A stretch of 64,000 bases of DNA from NCBI RefSeq assembly GCF_050947335.1, contig NW_027473617.1, positions 62,001-126,000 on the forward strand, written 5' to 3'. Each line of letters opens with the position of its first letter. The stretch's first letter is position 1. Positions 33,950-46,549 of this stretch are shown piece after piece. The position numbers and the translations under genes were made by a program. This DNA comes from Megachile rotundata (lineage: Eukaryota > Arthropoda > Insecta > Hymenoptera > Megachilidae). The notes beneath the pieces were generated by a model. That model saw only the letters and a list, made by a program, of their open reading frames with translations, did not search any database and was not told the origin of the DNA.

Positions 33950-36759
33950 TGTGGTGTTGTATTGTGCTCAGTTACGATAACTTAACATGACTAGATAGTA
34001 CAGAGTCGAATTACAGCGGATATGTGCGAATTAGAGGCTGAATCGTGCGAAAATGAGCATAATTCGTTCAAAACGATCAAAATTGTTCATTGTGGTGTTG
34101 AATTGTGCTCAGTTACGATAACTTAACATGACTAGATAGTACAGAGTCGAATTACAGCGGATATGTGCGAATTAGAGGCTGAATCGTGCGAAAATGAGCA
34201 TAATTCGTTCAAAACGATCAAAATTGTTCATTGTGGTGTTGAATTGTGCTCAGATAGGATAACTTAACATAACTAGATAGTACAGAGTCGAATTACAGCG
34301 GATATGTGCGAATTAGAGGCTGAATCGTGCGAAAATGAGCATAATTCGTTCAAAACGAGCAAAATTGTTCATTGTGGTGTTGAATTGTGCTCAGATAGGA
34401 TAAGTTAACATAACTAGATAGTACAGAGTCGAATTACAGCGGATATGTGCGAATTAGAGGCTGAATCGTGCGAAAATGAGCATAATTCGTGCAAAACGTG
34501 CAAAATTGTTCATTGTGGTGTCGAATTGTGCTCAGATAGGATAACTTAACATAACTAGATAGTACAGAGTCGAATTACAGCGGATATGTGCGAATTAGAG
34601 GCTGAATCGTTCGAAAATGAGCAAAATTCGTTCAAAACGAGCAAAATTCGTGCAAAACGAGCAAAATTGTTCATTGTGGTGTTGAATTGTGCTCAGATAG
34701 GATAACTTAACATAACTAGATAGTACAGAGTCGAATTACAGCGGATATGTGCGAACTAGAGGCTGAATCGTGCGAAAATGAGCATAATTCGTTCAAAACG
34801 ATCAAAATTGTTCATTGTGGTGTTGAATTGTGCTCAGTTACGATAACTTAACATGACTAGATAGTACAGAGTCGAATTACAGCCAATATGTGCGATTTAG
34901 AGGCTGAATCGTTCGAAAATGAGCAAAATTCGTTCAAAACGAGCAAAATTCGTGCAAAAGGAGCAAAATTGTTCATTGTGGTGTTGAATTGTGCTCAGTT
35001 ACGATAACATAACATGACTAGATAGTACAGAGTCGAATTACAGCGGATATGTGCGAATTAGAGGCTGAATCGTGCGAAAATGAACATAATTCGTTCAAAA
35101 CGAGCAAAATTGTTCATTGTGGTGTCGAATTGTGCTCAGATAGGATAACTTAACATAACTAGATAGTACAGAGTCGAATTACAGAGGATATGTGCGAATT
35201 AGAGGCTGAATCGTTCGAAAATGAGCATAATTCGTTCAAAACGATCAAAATTGTTCATTGTGGTGTTGAATAGTGCTCAGATAGGATAACTTAACATAAC
35301 TAGATAGTACAGAGTCGAATTACAGCGGATATGTGCGAACTAGAGGCTGAATCGTGCGAAAATGAGCATAATTCGTTCAAAACGAGCAAAATTGTTCATT
35401 GTGGTGTTGAATTGTGCTCAGTTACGATAACTTAACATAACTAGATAGTACAGAGTCGAATTACAGCGGATATGAGCGAATTAGAGGCTGAATCGTTCGA
35501 AAATGAGCAAAATTCGTTCAAAACGAGCAAAATTCGTGCAAAACGAGCAAAATTGTTCATTGTGGTGTTGAATTGTGCTCAGATAGGATAACTTAACATA
35601 ACTAGATAGTACAGAGTCGAATTACAGCGGATATGTGCGAATTAGAGGCTGAATCGTGCGAAAATGAGCATAATTCGTTCAAAACGATCAAAATTGTTCA
35701 TTGTGGTGTTGAATTGTGCTCAGTTACGATAACTTAACATGACTAGATAGTACAGAGTCGAATTACAGCGGATATGTGCGAATTAGAGGCTGAATCGTGC
35801 GAAAATGAGCATAATTCGTTCAAAACGAGCAAAATTGTTCATTGTGGTGTTGAATTGTGCTCAGATAGGATAAGTTAACATAACTAGATAGTACAGAGTC
35901 GAATTACAGCGGATATGTGCGAATTAGAGGCTGAATCGTGCGAAAATGAGCATAATTCGTGCAAAACGTGCAAAATTGTTCATTGTGGTGTCGAATTGTG
36001 CTCAGATAGGATAACTTAACATAACTAGATAGTACAGAGTCGAATTACAGCGGATATGTGCGAATTAGAGGCTGAATCGTTCGAAAATGAGCAAAATTCG
36101 TTCAAAACGAGCAAAATTCGTGCAAAACGAGCAAAATTGTTCATTGTGGTGTTGAATTGTGCTCAGATAGGATAACTTAACATAACTAGATAGTACAGAG
36201 TCGAATTACAGCGGATATGTGCGAACTAGAGGCTGAATCGTGCGAAAATGAGCATAATTCGTTCAAAACGAGCAAAATTGTTCATTTTGGTGTTGAATTG
36301 TGCTCAGTTACAATAACTTAACATAACTAGATAGTACAGAGTCGAATTACAGCGGATATGTGCGAATTAGAGGCTGAATCGTTCGAAAATGAGCAAAATT
36401 CGTTCAAAACGAGCAAAATTCGTGCAAAACGAGCAAAATTGTTCATTGTGGTGTTGAATTGTACTCAGATAGGATAACTTAACATAACTAGATAGTACAG
36501 AGTCGAATTACAGCGGATATGTGCGAATTAGAGGCTGAATCGTGCGAAAATGAGCATAATTCGTTCAAAACGATCAAAATTGTTCATTGTCGTGTTGTAT
36601 TGTGCTCAGTTACGATAGCTTAACATGACTAGATAGTACAGAGTCGAATTACAGCGGATATGTGCGAATTAGAGGCTGAATCGTGCGAAAATGAGCATAA
36701 TTCGTTCAAAACGATCAAAATTGTTCATTGTGGTGTTGAATTGTGCTCAGTTACGATAA
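33950..36759 (+). repeat. Mosaic domain with a 1470-bp-offset duplication
   Basis: 34275-34800 matches 35745-36270 at 1470 bp (ATAAGTTAAC at 34403 and 35873; 10 x 141 + 3 x 20). Between them lie monomers with ACAGCCAATATG, CAAAAGGAGC, GAAAATGAACATAATTCG and CAGAGGATATG. Private changes: GAATAGTGCTC (35271), TTACAATAAC (about 36311), GTACTCAG (about 36462), TGTCGTGTTG (36590) and CGATAGC (36613). Confidence 0.82.
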
Positions 36760-37690
36760 CTTAACATGACTAGATAGTACAGAGTCGAATTACAGCGGAT
36801 ATGTGCGAATTAGAGGCTGAATCGTGCGAAAATGAGCATAATTCGTTCAAAACGATCAAAATTGTTCATTGTGGTGTTGAATTGTGCTCAGTTACGATAA
36901 CTTAACATGACTAGATAGTACAGAGTCGAATTACAGCGGATATGTGCGAATTAGAGGCTGAATCGTGCGAAAATGAGCATAATTCGTTCAAAACGATCAA
37001 AATTGTTCATTGTGGTGTTGAATTGTGCTCAGATAGGATAACTTAACATAACTAGATAGTACAGAGTCGAATTACAGCGGATATGTGCGAATTAGAGGCT
37101 GAGTCGTGCGAAAATGAGCATAATTCGATTAAAACGATCAAAATTGCTCATTGTGGTGTTGAATTGTGCTCAGTTATGATAACTCAACATGACTAGACAG
37201 TACAGAGTCGAATTACAGCGGATATGTGCGAATTAGAGGCTGAATCGTGCGAAAATGAGCATAATTCGTTCAAAACGATCAAAATTGTTCATTGTGGTGT
37301 TGAATTGTGCTCAGTTACGATAACTTAACATGACTAGATAGTACAGAGTCGAATTACAGCGGATATGTGCGAATTAGAGGCTGAATCGTGCGAAAATGAG
37401 CATAATTCGTTCAAAACGAGCAAAATTGTTCATTGTGGTGTTGAATTGTGCTCAGATAGGATAACTTAACATAACTAGATAGTACAGAGTCGAATTACAG
37501 CGGATATGTGCGAATTAGAGGCTGAAACGTGCGAAAATGAGCATAATTCGATTAAAACGATCAAAATTGCTCATTGTGGTGTTGAATTGTGCTCAGTTAT
37601 GATAACTCAACATGACTAGATAGTACAGAGTCGAATTACAGCGGATATGTGCGAATTAGAGGCTGAATCGTGCGAAAATGAGCATAATTC
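36760..37690 (+). repeat. Left copy of a 2034-bp-offset duplication
   Basis: Marks CTAGACAG (37197 with 39231) and TCGATTAAAACG (ATT at 37551 with 39585) are 2034 bp apart (14 x 141 + 3 x 20). The partner is 38794-39724. Private bases: GGCTGAGTCG near 37101 and GGCTGAAACG near 37528 here, GGCTGCATCG near 39279 in the partner. Confidence 0.85.
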
Positions 37691-38029
37691 GTGCAAAACG
37701 AGCAAAATTGTTCATTGTGGTGTTGAATTGTGCTCAGTTACGATAACTTAACATGACTAGATAGTACAGAGTCGAATTACAGCGAATATGTGCGATTTAG
37801 AGGCTGAATCGTTCGAAAATGAGCAAAATTCGTTCAAAACGAGCAAAATTCGTGCAAAAGGAGCAAAATTGTTCATTGTGGTGTTGAATTGTGCTCAGAT
37901 AGGATAACTTAACATAACTACATAGTACAGAGTCGGATTACAGCGGATATGTGCGAATTAGAGGCTGAATCGTTCGAAAATGAGCAAAATTCGTTCAAAA
38001 TGAGCAGAATACGTTCAAAACGAGCAAAA
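37691..38029 (+). repeat. X-head-like monomers
   Basis: Beta monomer with GCGAATATG, CAAAAGGAGC, then a CTACATAG monomer with private GTCGGATTAC (37931-37940) and GTTCAAAATGAGCAGAATACG. This is the same order as the start of module X but with the un-derived GAAAATGAGC. Confidence 0.78.
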
Positions 38030-40608
38030 TTGTTCATTGTGGTGTTGAATTGTGCTCAGTTACGATAACATAACATGACTAGATAGTACAGAGTCGAATT
38101 ACAGCGGATATGTGCGAATTAGAGGCTGAATCGTGCGAAAATGAACATAATTCGTTCAAAACGAGCAAAATTGTTCATTGTGGTGTCGACTTGTGCTCAG
38201 ATAGGATAACTTAACATAACTAGATAGTACAGAGTCGAATTACAGAGGATATGTGCGAATTAGAGGCTGAATCGTTCGAAAATGAGCATAATTCGTTCAA
38301 AACGATCAAAATTGTTCATTGTGGTGTTGAATTGTGCTCAGATAGGATAACTTAACATAACTAGATAGTACAGAGTCGAATTACAGCGGATATGTGCGAA
38401 CTAGAGGCTGAATCGTGCGAAAATGAGCATAATTCGTTCAAAACGAGCAAAATTGTTCATTGTGGTGTTGAATTGTGCTCAGCTACGATAACTTAACATA
38501 ACTAGATAGTACAGAGTCGAATTACAGCGGATATGAGCGAATTAGAGGCTGAATCGTTCGAAAATGAGCAAAATTCGTTCAAAACGAGCAAAATTCGTGC
38601 AAAACGAGCAAAATTGTTCATTGTGGTGTTGAATTGTGCTCAGATAGGATAACTTAACATAACTAGATAGTACAGAGTCGAATTACAGCGGATATGTGCG
38701 AATTAGAGGCTGAATCGTGCGAAAATGAGCATAATTCGTTCAAAACGATCAAAATTGTTCATTGTGGTGTTGTATTGTGTTCAGTTACGATAACTTAACA
38801 TGACTAGATAGTACAGAGTCGAATTACAGCGGATATGTGCGAATTAGAGGCTGAATCGTGCGAAAATGAGCATAATTCGCTCAAAACGATCAAAATTGTT
38901 CATTGTGGTGTTGAATTGTGCTCAGTTACGATAACTTAACATGACTAGATAGTACAGAGTCGAATTACAGCGGATATGTGCGAATTAGAGGCTGAATCGT
39001 GCGAAAATGAGCATAATTCGTTCAAAACGATCAAAATTGTTCATTGTGGTGTTGAATTGTGCTCAGATAGGATAACTTAACATAACTAGATAGTACAGAG
39101 TCGAATTACAGCGGATATGTGCGAATTAGAGGCTGAATCGTGCGAAAATGAGCATAATTCGATTAAAACGATCAAAATTGCTCATTGTGGTGTTGAATTG
39201 TGCTCAGTTATGATAACTCAACATGACTAGACAGTACAGAGTCGAATTACAGCGGATATGTGCGAATTAGAGGCTGCATCGTGCGAAAATGAGCATAATT
39301 CGTTCAAAACGATCAAAATTGTTCATTGTGGTGTTGAATTGTGCTCAGTTACGATAACTTAACATGACTAGATAGTACAGAGTCGAATTACAGCGGATAT
39401 GTGCGAATTAGAGGCTGAATCGTGCGAAAATGAGCATAATTCGTTCAAAACGAGCAAAATTGTTCATTGTGGTGTTGAATTGTGCTCAGATAGGATAACT
39501 TAACATAACTAGATAGTACAGAGTCGAATTACAGCGGATATGTGCGAATTAGAGGCTGAATCGTGCGAAAATGAGCATAATTCGATTAAAACGATCAAAA
39601 TTGCTCATTGTGGTGTTGAATTGTGCTCAGTTATGATAACTCAACATGACTAGATAGTACAGAGTCGAATTACAGCGGATATGTGCGAATTAGAGGCTGA
39701 ATCGTGCGAAAATGAGCATAATTCGTTCAAAACGATCAAAATTGTTCATTGTGGTGTTGAATTGTGCTCAGTTACGATAACTTAACATGACTAGATAGTA
39801 CAGAGTCGAATTACAGCGGATATGTGCGAATTAGAGGCTGAATCGTGCGAAAATGAACATAATTCGTTCAAAACGAGCAAAATTGTTCATTGTGGTGTTG
39901 AATTGTGCTCAGATAGGATAAGTTAACATAACTAGATAGTACAGAGTCGAATTACAGCGGATATGTGCGAATTAGAGGCTGAATCGTGCGAAAATGAGCA
40001 TAATTCGTGCAAAACGTGCAAAATTGTTCATTGTGGTGTCGAATTGTGCTCAGATAGGATAACTTAACATAACTAGATAGTACAGAGTCGAATTACAGCG
40101 GATATGTGCGAATTAGAGGCTGAATCGTTCGAAAATGAGCAAAATTCGTTCAAAACGAGCAAAATTCGTGCAAAACGAGCAATATTGTTCATTGTGGTGT
40201 TGAATTGTGCTCAGATAGGATAACTTAACATAACTAGATAGTACAGAGTCGAATTACAGCGGATATGTGCGAACTAGAGGCTGAATCGTGCGAAAATGAG
40301 CATAATTCGTTCAAAACGATCAAAATTGTTCATTGTGGTGTTGAATTGTGCTCAGTTACGATAACTTAACATAACTAGATAGTACAGAGTCGAATTACAG
40401 CGGATATGTGCGAATTAGAGGCTGAATCGTTCGAAAATGAGCAAAATTCGTTCAAAACGAGCAAAATTCGTGCAAAACGAGCAAAATTCGTGCAAAACGA
40501 GCAAAATTGTTCATTGTGGTGTTGAATTGTGCTCAGATAGGATAACTTAACATAACTAGATAGTACAGAGTCGAATTACAGCGGATATGTGCGAATTAGA
40601 GGCTGAAT
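38030..40608 (+). repeat. 3403-bp HOR, copy 1
   Basis: Marks CAGCTACG (38481 with 41884), GTATTGTGTTCAG (38774 region with 42174 region), CTAGACAG (39231 with 42634), ATAAGTTAAC (39921 with 43324) and a 181-bp monomer (40334 with 43737) are all 3403 bp apart (23 x 141 + 8 x 20). Private: GTGTCGACTTG (38181-38190) and GCAATATTG (40181-40190). Confidence 0.9.
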
Positions 40609-41365
40609 CGTGCGAAAATGAGCATAATTCGTTCAAAACGATCAAAATTGTTCATTGTGGTGTTGTATTGTGCTCAGTTACGATAACTTAACATGACTAG
40701 ATAGTACAGAGTCGAATTACAGCGGATATGTGCGAATTAGAGGCTGAATCGTGCGAAAATGAGCATAATTCGTTCAAAACGATCAAAATTGTTCATTGTG
40801 GTGTCGAATTGTGCTCAGATAGGATAACTTAACATAACTAGATAGTACAGAGTCGAATTACAGCGGATATGTGCGAATTAGAGGCTGAATCGTTCGAAAA
40901 TGAGCAAAATTCGTTCAAAACGAGCAAAATTCGTGCAAAACGAGCAAAATTGTTCATTGTGGTGTTGAATTGTGCTCAGATAGGATAACTTAACATAACT
41001 AGATAGTACAGAGTCGAATTACAGCGGATATGTGCGAACTAGAGGCTGAATCGTGCGAAAATGAGCATAATTCGTTCAAAACGATCAAAATTGTTCATTG
41101 TGGTGTTGAATTGTGCTCAGTTACGATAACTTAACATAACTAGATAGTACAGAGTCGAATTACAGCGGATATGTGCGAATTAGAGGCTGAATCGTTCGAA
41201 AATGAGCAAAATTCGTTCAAAACGAGCAAAATTCGTGCAAAACGAGCAAAATTCGTGCAAAACGAGCAAAATTGTTCATTGTGGTGTTGAATTGTGCTCA
41301 GATAGGATAACTTAACATAACTAGATAGTACAGAGTCGAATTACAGCGGATATGTGCGAATTAGA
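40036..41365 (+). repeat. 765-bp tandem duplication holding two 181-bp monomers
   Basis: 40036-40600 matches 40801-41365 at 765 bp (5 x 141 + 3 x 20). The 181-bp monomers are 40334-40514 and 41099-41279. The stretch 40609-41432 lies between the two 3403-bp copies and is made from this duplication. Confidence 0.88.
40334..40514 (+). repeat. 181-bp monomer
   Basis: Four 20-bp subunits in a monomer starting TTACG / CATAAC. Copies of it sit at 41099-41279 and 43737-43917. It arose separately from the 2639 and 5035 pair, which are ATAGG type. Confidence 0.93.
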
Positions 41366-41432
41366 GGCTGAATCGTTCGAAAATGAGCAAAATTCGTTCA
41401 AAACGAGCAAAATTCGTGCAAAACGAGCAAAA

Positions 41433-44011
41433 TTGTTCATTGTGGTGTTGAATTGTGCTCAGTTACGATAACATAACATGACTAGATAGTACAGAGTCGA
41501 ATTACAGCGGATATGTGCGAATTAGAGGCTGAATCGTGCGAAAATGAACATAATTCGTTCAAAACGAGCAAAATTGTTCATTGTGGTGTCGAATTGTGCT
41601 CAGATAGGATAACTTAACATAACTAGATAGTACAGAGTCGAATTACAGAGGATATGTGCGAATTAGAGGCTGAATCGTTCGAAAATGAGCATAATTCGTT
41701 CAAAACGATCAAAATTGTTCATTGTGGTGTTGAATTGTGCTCAGATAGGATAACTTAACATAACTAGATAGTACAGAGTCGAATTACAGCGGATATGTGC
41801 GAACTAGAGGCTGAATCGTGCGAAAATGAGCATAATTCGTTCAAAACGAGCAAAATTGTTCATTGTGGTGTTGAATTGTGCTCAGCTACGATAACTTAAC
41901 ATAACTAGATAGTACAGAGTCGAATTACAGCGGATATGAGCGAATTAGAGGCTGAATCGTTCGAAAATGAGCAAAATTCGATCAAAACGAGCAAAATTCG
42001 TGCAAAACGAGCAAAATTGTTCATTGTGGTGTTGAATTGTGCTCAGATAGGATAACTTAACATAACTAGATAGTACAGAGTCGAATTACAGCGGATATGT
42101 GCGAATTAGAGGCTGAATCGTGCGAAAATGAGCATAATTCGTTCAAAACGATCAAAATTGTTCATTGTGGTGTTGTATTGTGTTCAGTTACGATAACTTA
42201 ACATGACTAGATAGTACAGAGTCGAATTACAGCGGATATGTGCGAATTAGAGGCTGAATCGTGCGAAAATGAGCATAATTCGTTCAAAACGATCAAAATT
42301 GTTCATTGTGGTGTTGAATTGTGCTCAGTTACGATAACTTAACATGACTAGATAGTACAGAGTCGAATTACAGCGGATATGTGCGAATTAGAGGCTGAAT
42401 CGTGCGAAAATGAGCATAATTCGTTCAAAACGATCAAAATTGTTCATTGTGGTGTTGAATTGTGCTCAGATAGGATAACTTAACATAACTAGATAGTACA
42501 GAGTCGAATTACAGCGGATATGTGCGAATTAGAGGCTGAATCGTGCGAAAATGAGCATAATTCGATTAAAACGATCAAAATTGCTCATTGTGGTGTTGAA
42601 TTGTGCTCAGTTATGATAACTCAACATGACTAGACAGTACAGAGTCGAATTACAGCGGATATGTGCGAATTAGAGGCTGAATCGTGCGAAAATGAGCATA
42701 ATTCGTTCAAAACGATCAAAATTGTTCATTGTGGTGTTGAATTGTGCTCAGTTACGATAACTTAACATGACTAGATAGTACAGAGTCGAATTACAGCGGA
42801 TATGTGCGAATTAGAGGCTGAATCGTGCGAAAATGAGCATAATTCGTTCAAAACGAGCAAAATTGTTCATTGTGGTGTTGAATTGTGCTCAGATAGGATA
42901 ACTTAACATAACTAGATAGTACAGAGTCGAATTACAGCGGATATGTGCGAATTAGAGGCTGAATCGTGCGAAAATGAGCATAATTCGATTAAAACGATCA
43001 AAATTGCTCATTGTGGTGTTGAATTGTGCTCAGTTATGATAACTCAACATGACTAGATAGTACAGAGTCGAATTACAGCGGATATGTGCGAATTAGAGGC
43101 TGAATCGTGCGAAAATGAGCATAATTCGTTCAAAACGATCAAAATTGTTCATTGTGGTGTTGAATTGTGCTCAGTTACGATAACTTAACATGACTAGATA
43201 GTACAGAGTCGAATTACAGCGGATATGTGCGAATTAGAGGCTGAATCGTGCGAAAATGAACATAATTCGTTCAAAACGAGCAAAATTGTTCATTGTGGTG
43301 TTGAATTGTGCTCAGATAGGATAAGTTAACATAACTAGATAGTACAGAGTCGAATTACAGCGGATATGTGCGAATTAGAGGCTGAATCGTGCGAAAATGA
43401 GCATAATTCGTGCAAAACGTGCAAAATTGTTCATTGTGGTGTCGAATTGTGCTCAGATAGGATAACTTAACATAACTAGATAGTACAGAGTCGAATTACA
43501 GCGGATATGTGCGAATTAGAGGCTGAATCGTTCGAAAATGAGCAAAATTCGTTCAAAACGAGCAAAATTCGTGCAAAACGAGCAAAATTGTTCATTGTGG
43601 TGTTGAATTGTGCTCAGATAGGATAACTTAACATAACTAGATAGTACAGAGTCGAATTACAGCGGATATGTGCGAACTAGAGGCTGAATCGTGCGAAAAT
43701 GAGCATAATTCGTTCAAAACGATCAAAATTGTTCATTGTGGTGTTGAATTGTGCTCAGTTACGATAACTTAACATAACTAGATAGTACAGAGTCGAATTA
43801 CAGCGGATATGTGCGAATTAGAGGCTGAATCGTTCGAAAATGAGCAAAATTCGTTCAAAACGAGCAAAATTCGTGCAAAACGAGCAAAATTCGTGCAAAA
43901 CGAGCAAAATTGTTCATTGTGGTGTTGAATTGTGCTCAGATAGGATAACTTAACATAACTAGATAGTACAGAGTCGAATTACAGCGGATATGTGCGAATT
44001 AGAGGCTGAAT
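41433..44011 (+). repeat. 3403-bp HOR, copy 2
   Basis: Partner of 38030-40608. Private difference: AATTCGATCAAAACG near 41988. Contains the fifth 181-bp monomer (43737-43917). Ends where copy 1 reads GTGCGAAAATGAGCAT and this copy GTTCGAAAATGAGCAA. Confidence 0.9.
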
Positions 44012-46549
44012 CGTTCGAAAATGAGCAAAATTCGTTCAAAATGAGCATAATACGTTCAAAACGAGCAAAATTGTTCATTGTGGTGTTGAATTGTGCTCAG
44101 TTACGATAACTTAACATGACTAGATAGTACAGAGTCGAATTACAGCGGATATGTGCGAATTAGAGGCTGAATCGTGCGAAAATGAACATAATTCGTTCAA
44201 AACGAGCAAAATTGTTCATTGTGGTGTCGAATTGTGCTCAGATAGGATAACTTAACATAACTAGATAGTACAGAGTCGAATTACAGAGGATATGTGCGAA
44301 TTAGAGGCTGAATCGTTCGAAAATGAGCAAAATTCGTTCAAAACGAGCAAAATTCGTGCAAAACGAGCAAAATTGTTCATTGTGGTGTTGAATTGTGATC
44401 AGATAGGATAACTTAACATAACTAGATAGTACAGAGCCGAATTACAGCGGATATGTGCGAACTAGAGGCTGAATCGTGCGAAAATGAGCATAATTCGTTC
44501 AAAACGATCAAAATTGTTCATTGTGGTGTTGTATTGTGCTCAGTTACGATAACTTAACATGACTAGATAGTACAGAGTCGAATTACAGCGGATATGTGCG
44601 AATTAGAGGCTGAATCGTGCGAAAATGAGCATAATTCGTTCAAAACGATCAAAATTGTTCATTGTGGTGTTGAATTGTGCTCAGTTACGATAACTTAACA
44701 TGACTAGATAGTACAGAGTCGAATTACAGCGGATATGTGCGAATTAGAGGCTGAATCGTGCGAAAATGAGCATAATTCGTTCAAAACGATCAAAATTGTT
44801 CATTGTGGTGTTGAATTGTGCTCAGTTACGATAACTTAACTAGACTAGATAGTACAGAGTCGAATTACAGCGGATATGTGCGAATTAGAGGCTGAATCGT
44901 GCGAAAATGAGCATAATTCGTGCAAAACGAGCAAAATTGTTCATTGTGGTGTTGAATTGTGCTCAGTTACGATAACTTAACATGACTAGATAGTACAGAG
45001 TCGAATTACAGCGAATATGTGCGATTTAGAGGCTGAATCGTTCGAAAATGAGCAAAATTCGTTCAAAACGAGCAAAATTCGTGCAAAAGGAGCAAAATTG
45101 TTCATTGTGGTGTTGAATTGTGCTCAGATAGGATAACTTAACATAACTACATAGTACAGAGTCGAATTACAGCGGATATGTGCGAATTAGAGGCTGAATC
45201 GTTCGAAAATGAGCAAAATTCGTTCAAAATGGGCATAATACGTTCAAAACGAGCAAAATTGTTCATTGTGGTGTTGAATTGTGCTCAGATAGGATAACTT
45301 AACATAACTAGATAGTACAGAGTCGAATTACAGCGGATATGTGCGAATTAGAGGCTGAATCGTTCGAAAATGAGCAAAATTCGTTCAAAATGAGCATAAT
45401 ACGTTCAAAACGAGCAAAATTGTTCATTGTGGTGTTGAATTGTGCTCAGTTACGATAACTTAACATGACTAGATAGTACAGAGTCGAATTACAGCGGATA
45501 TGTGCGAATTAGAGGCTGAATCGTGCGAAAATGAACATAATTCGTTCAAAACGAGCAAAATTGTTCATTGTGGTGTCGAATTGTGCTCAGATAGGATAAC
45601 TTAACATAACTAGATAGTACAGAGTCGAATTACAGAGGATATGTGCGAATTAGAGGCTGAATCGTTCGAAAATGAGCAAAATTCGTTCAAAACGAGCAAA
45701 ATTCGTGCAAAACGAGCAAAATTGTTCATTGTGGTGTTGAATTGTGATCAGATAGGATAACTTAACATAACTAGATAGTACAGAGTCGAATTACAGCGGA
45801 TATGTGCGAACTAGAGGCTGAATCGTGCGAAAATGAGCATAATTCGTTCAAAACGAGCAAAATTGTTCATTGTGGTGTTGAATTGTGCTCAGTTACGATA
45901 ACTTAACATGACTAGATAGTACAGAGTCGAATTACAGCGGATATGTGCGAATTAGAGGCTGAATCGTGCGAAAATGAGCATAATTCGTGCAAAACGATCA
46001 AAATTGTTCATTTTGGTGTTGAATTGTGCTCAGTTACGATAACTTAACATGACTAGATAGTACAGAGTCGAATTACGGCGGATATGTGCGAATTAGAGGC
46101 TGAATCGTGCGAAAATGAGCATAATTCGATTAAAACGATGAAAATTGCTCATTGTGGTGTTGAATTGTGCTCAGTTATGATAACTTAACATGACTAGATA
46201 GTACAGAGTCGAATTACAGCGGATATGTGCGAATTAGAGGCTGAATCGTGCGAAAATGAGCATAATTCGTTCAAAACGATCAAAATTGTTCATTGTGGTG
46301 TTGAATTGTGCTCAGTTACGATAACTTAACATGACTAGATAGTACAGAGTCGAATTACAGCGGATATGTGCGAATTAGAGGCTGAATCGTGCGAAAATGA
46401 GCATAATTCGTTCAAAACGATCAAAATTGTTCATTGTGGTGTTGAATTGTGCTCAGTTACGATACCTTAACATGACTAGATAGTACAGAGTCGAATTACA
46501 GCGGATATGTGCGAATTAGAGGCTGAATCGTGCGAAAATGAGCATAATT
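44012..46549 (+). repeat. Mosaic domain with a 1349-bp-offset duplication
   Basis: About 43.94-44.5 kb matches 45.28-45.86 kb at 1349 bp (GTGATCAG at 44395 and 45744; 9 x 141 + 4 x 20). An A monomer (TTAACTAGACTAG) is near 44835 and an X-head-like run follows it. Private changes: GAGCCGAATT (44431-44440), AAATGGGCATAATACG (about 45229), ATTACGGCGG (46071-46080) and GATACCTTAAC (about 46461). Confidence 0.8.
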
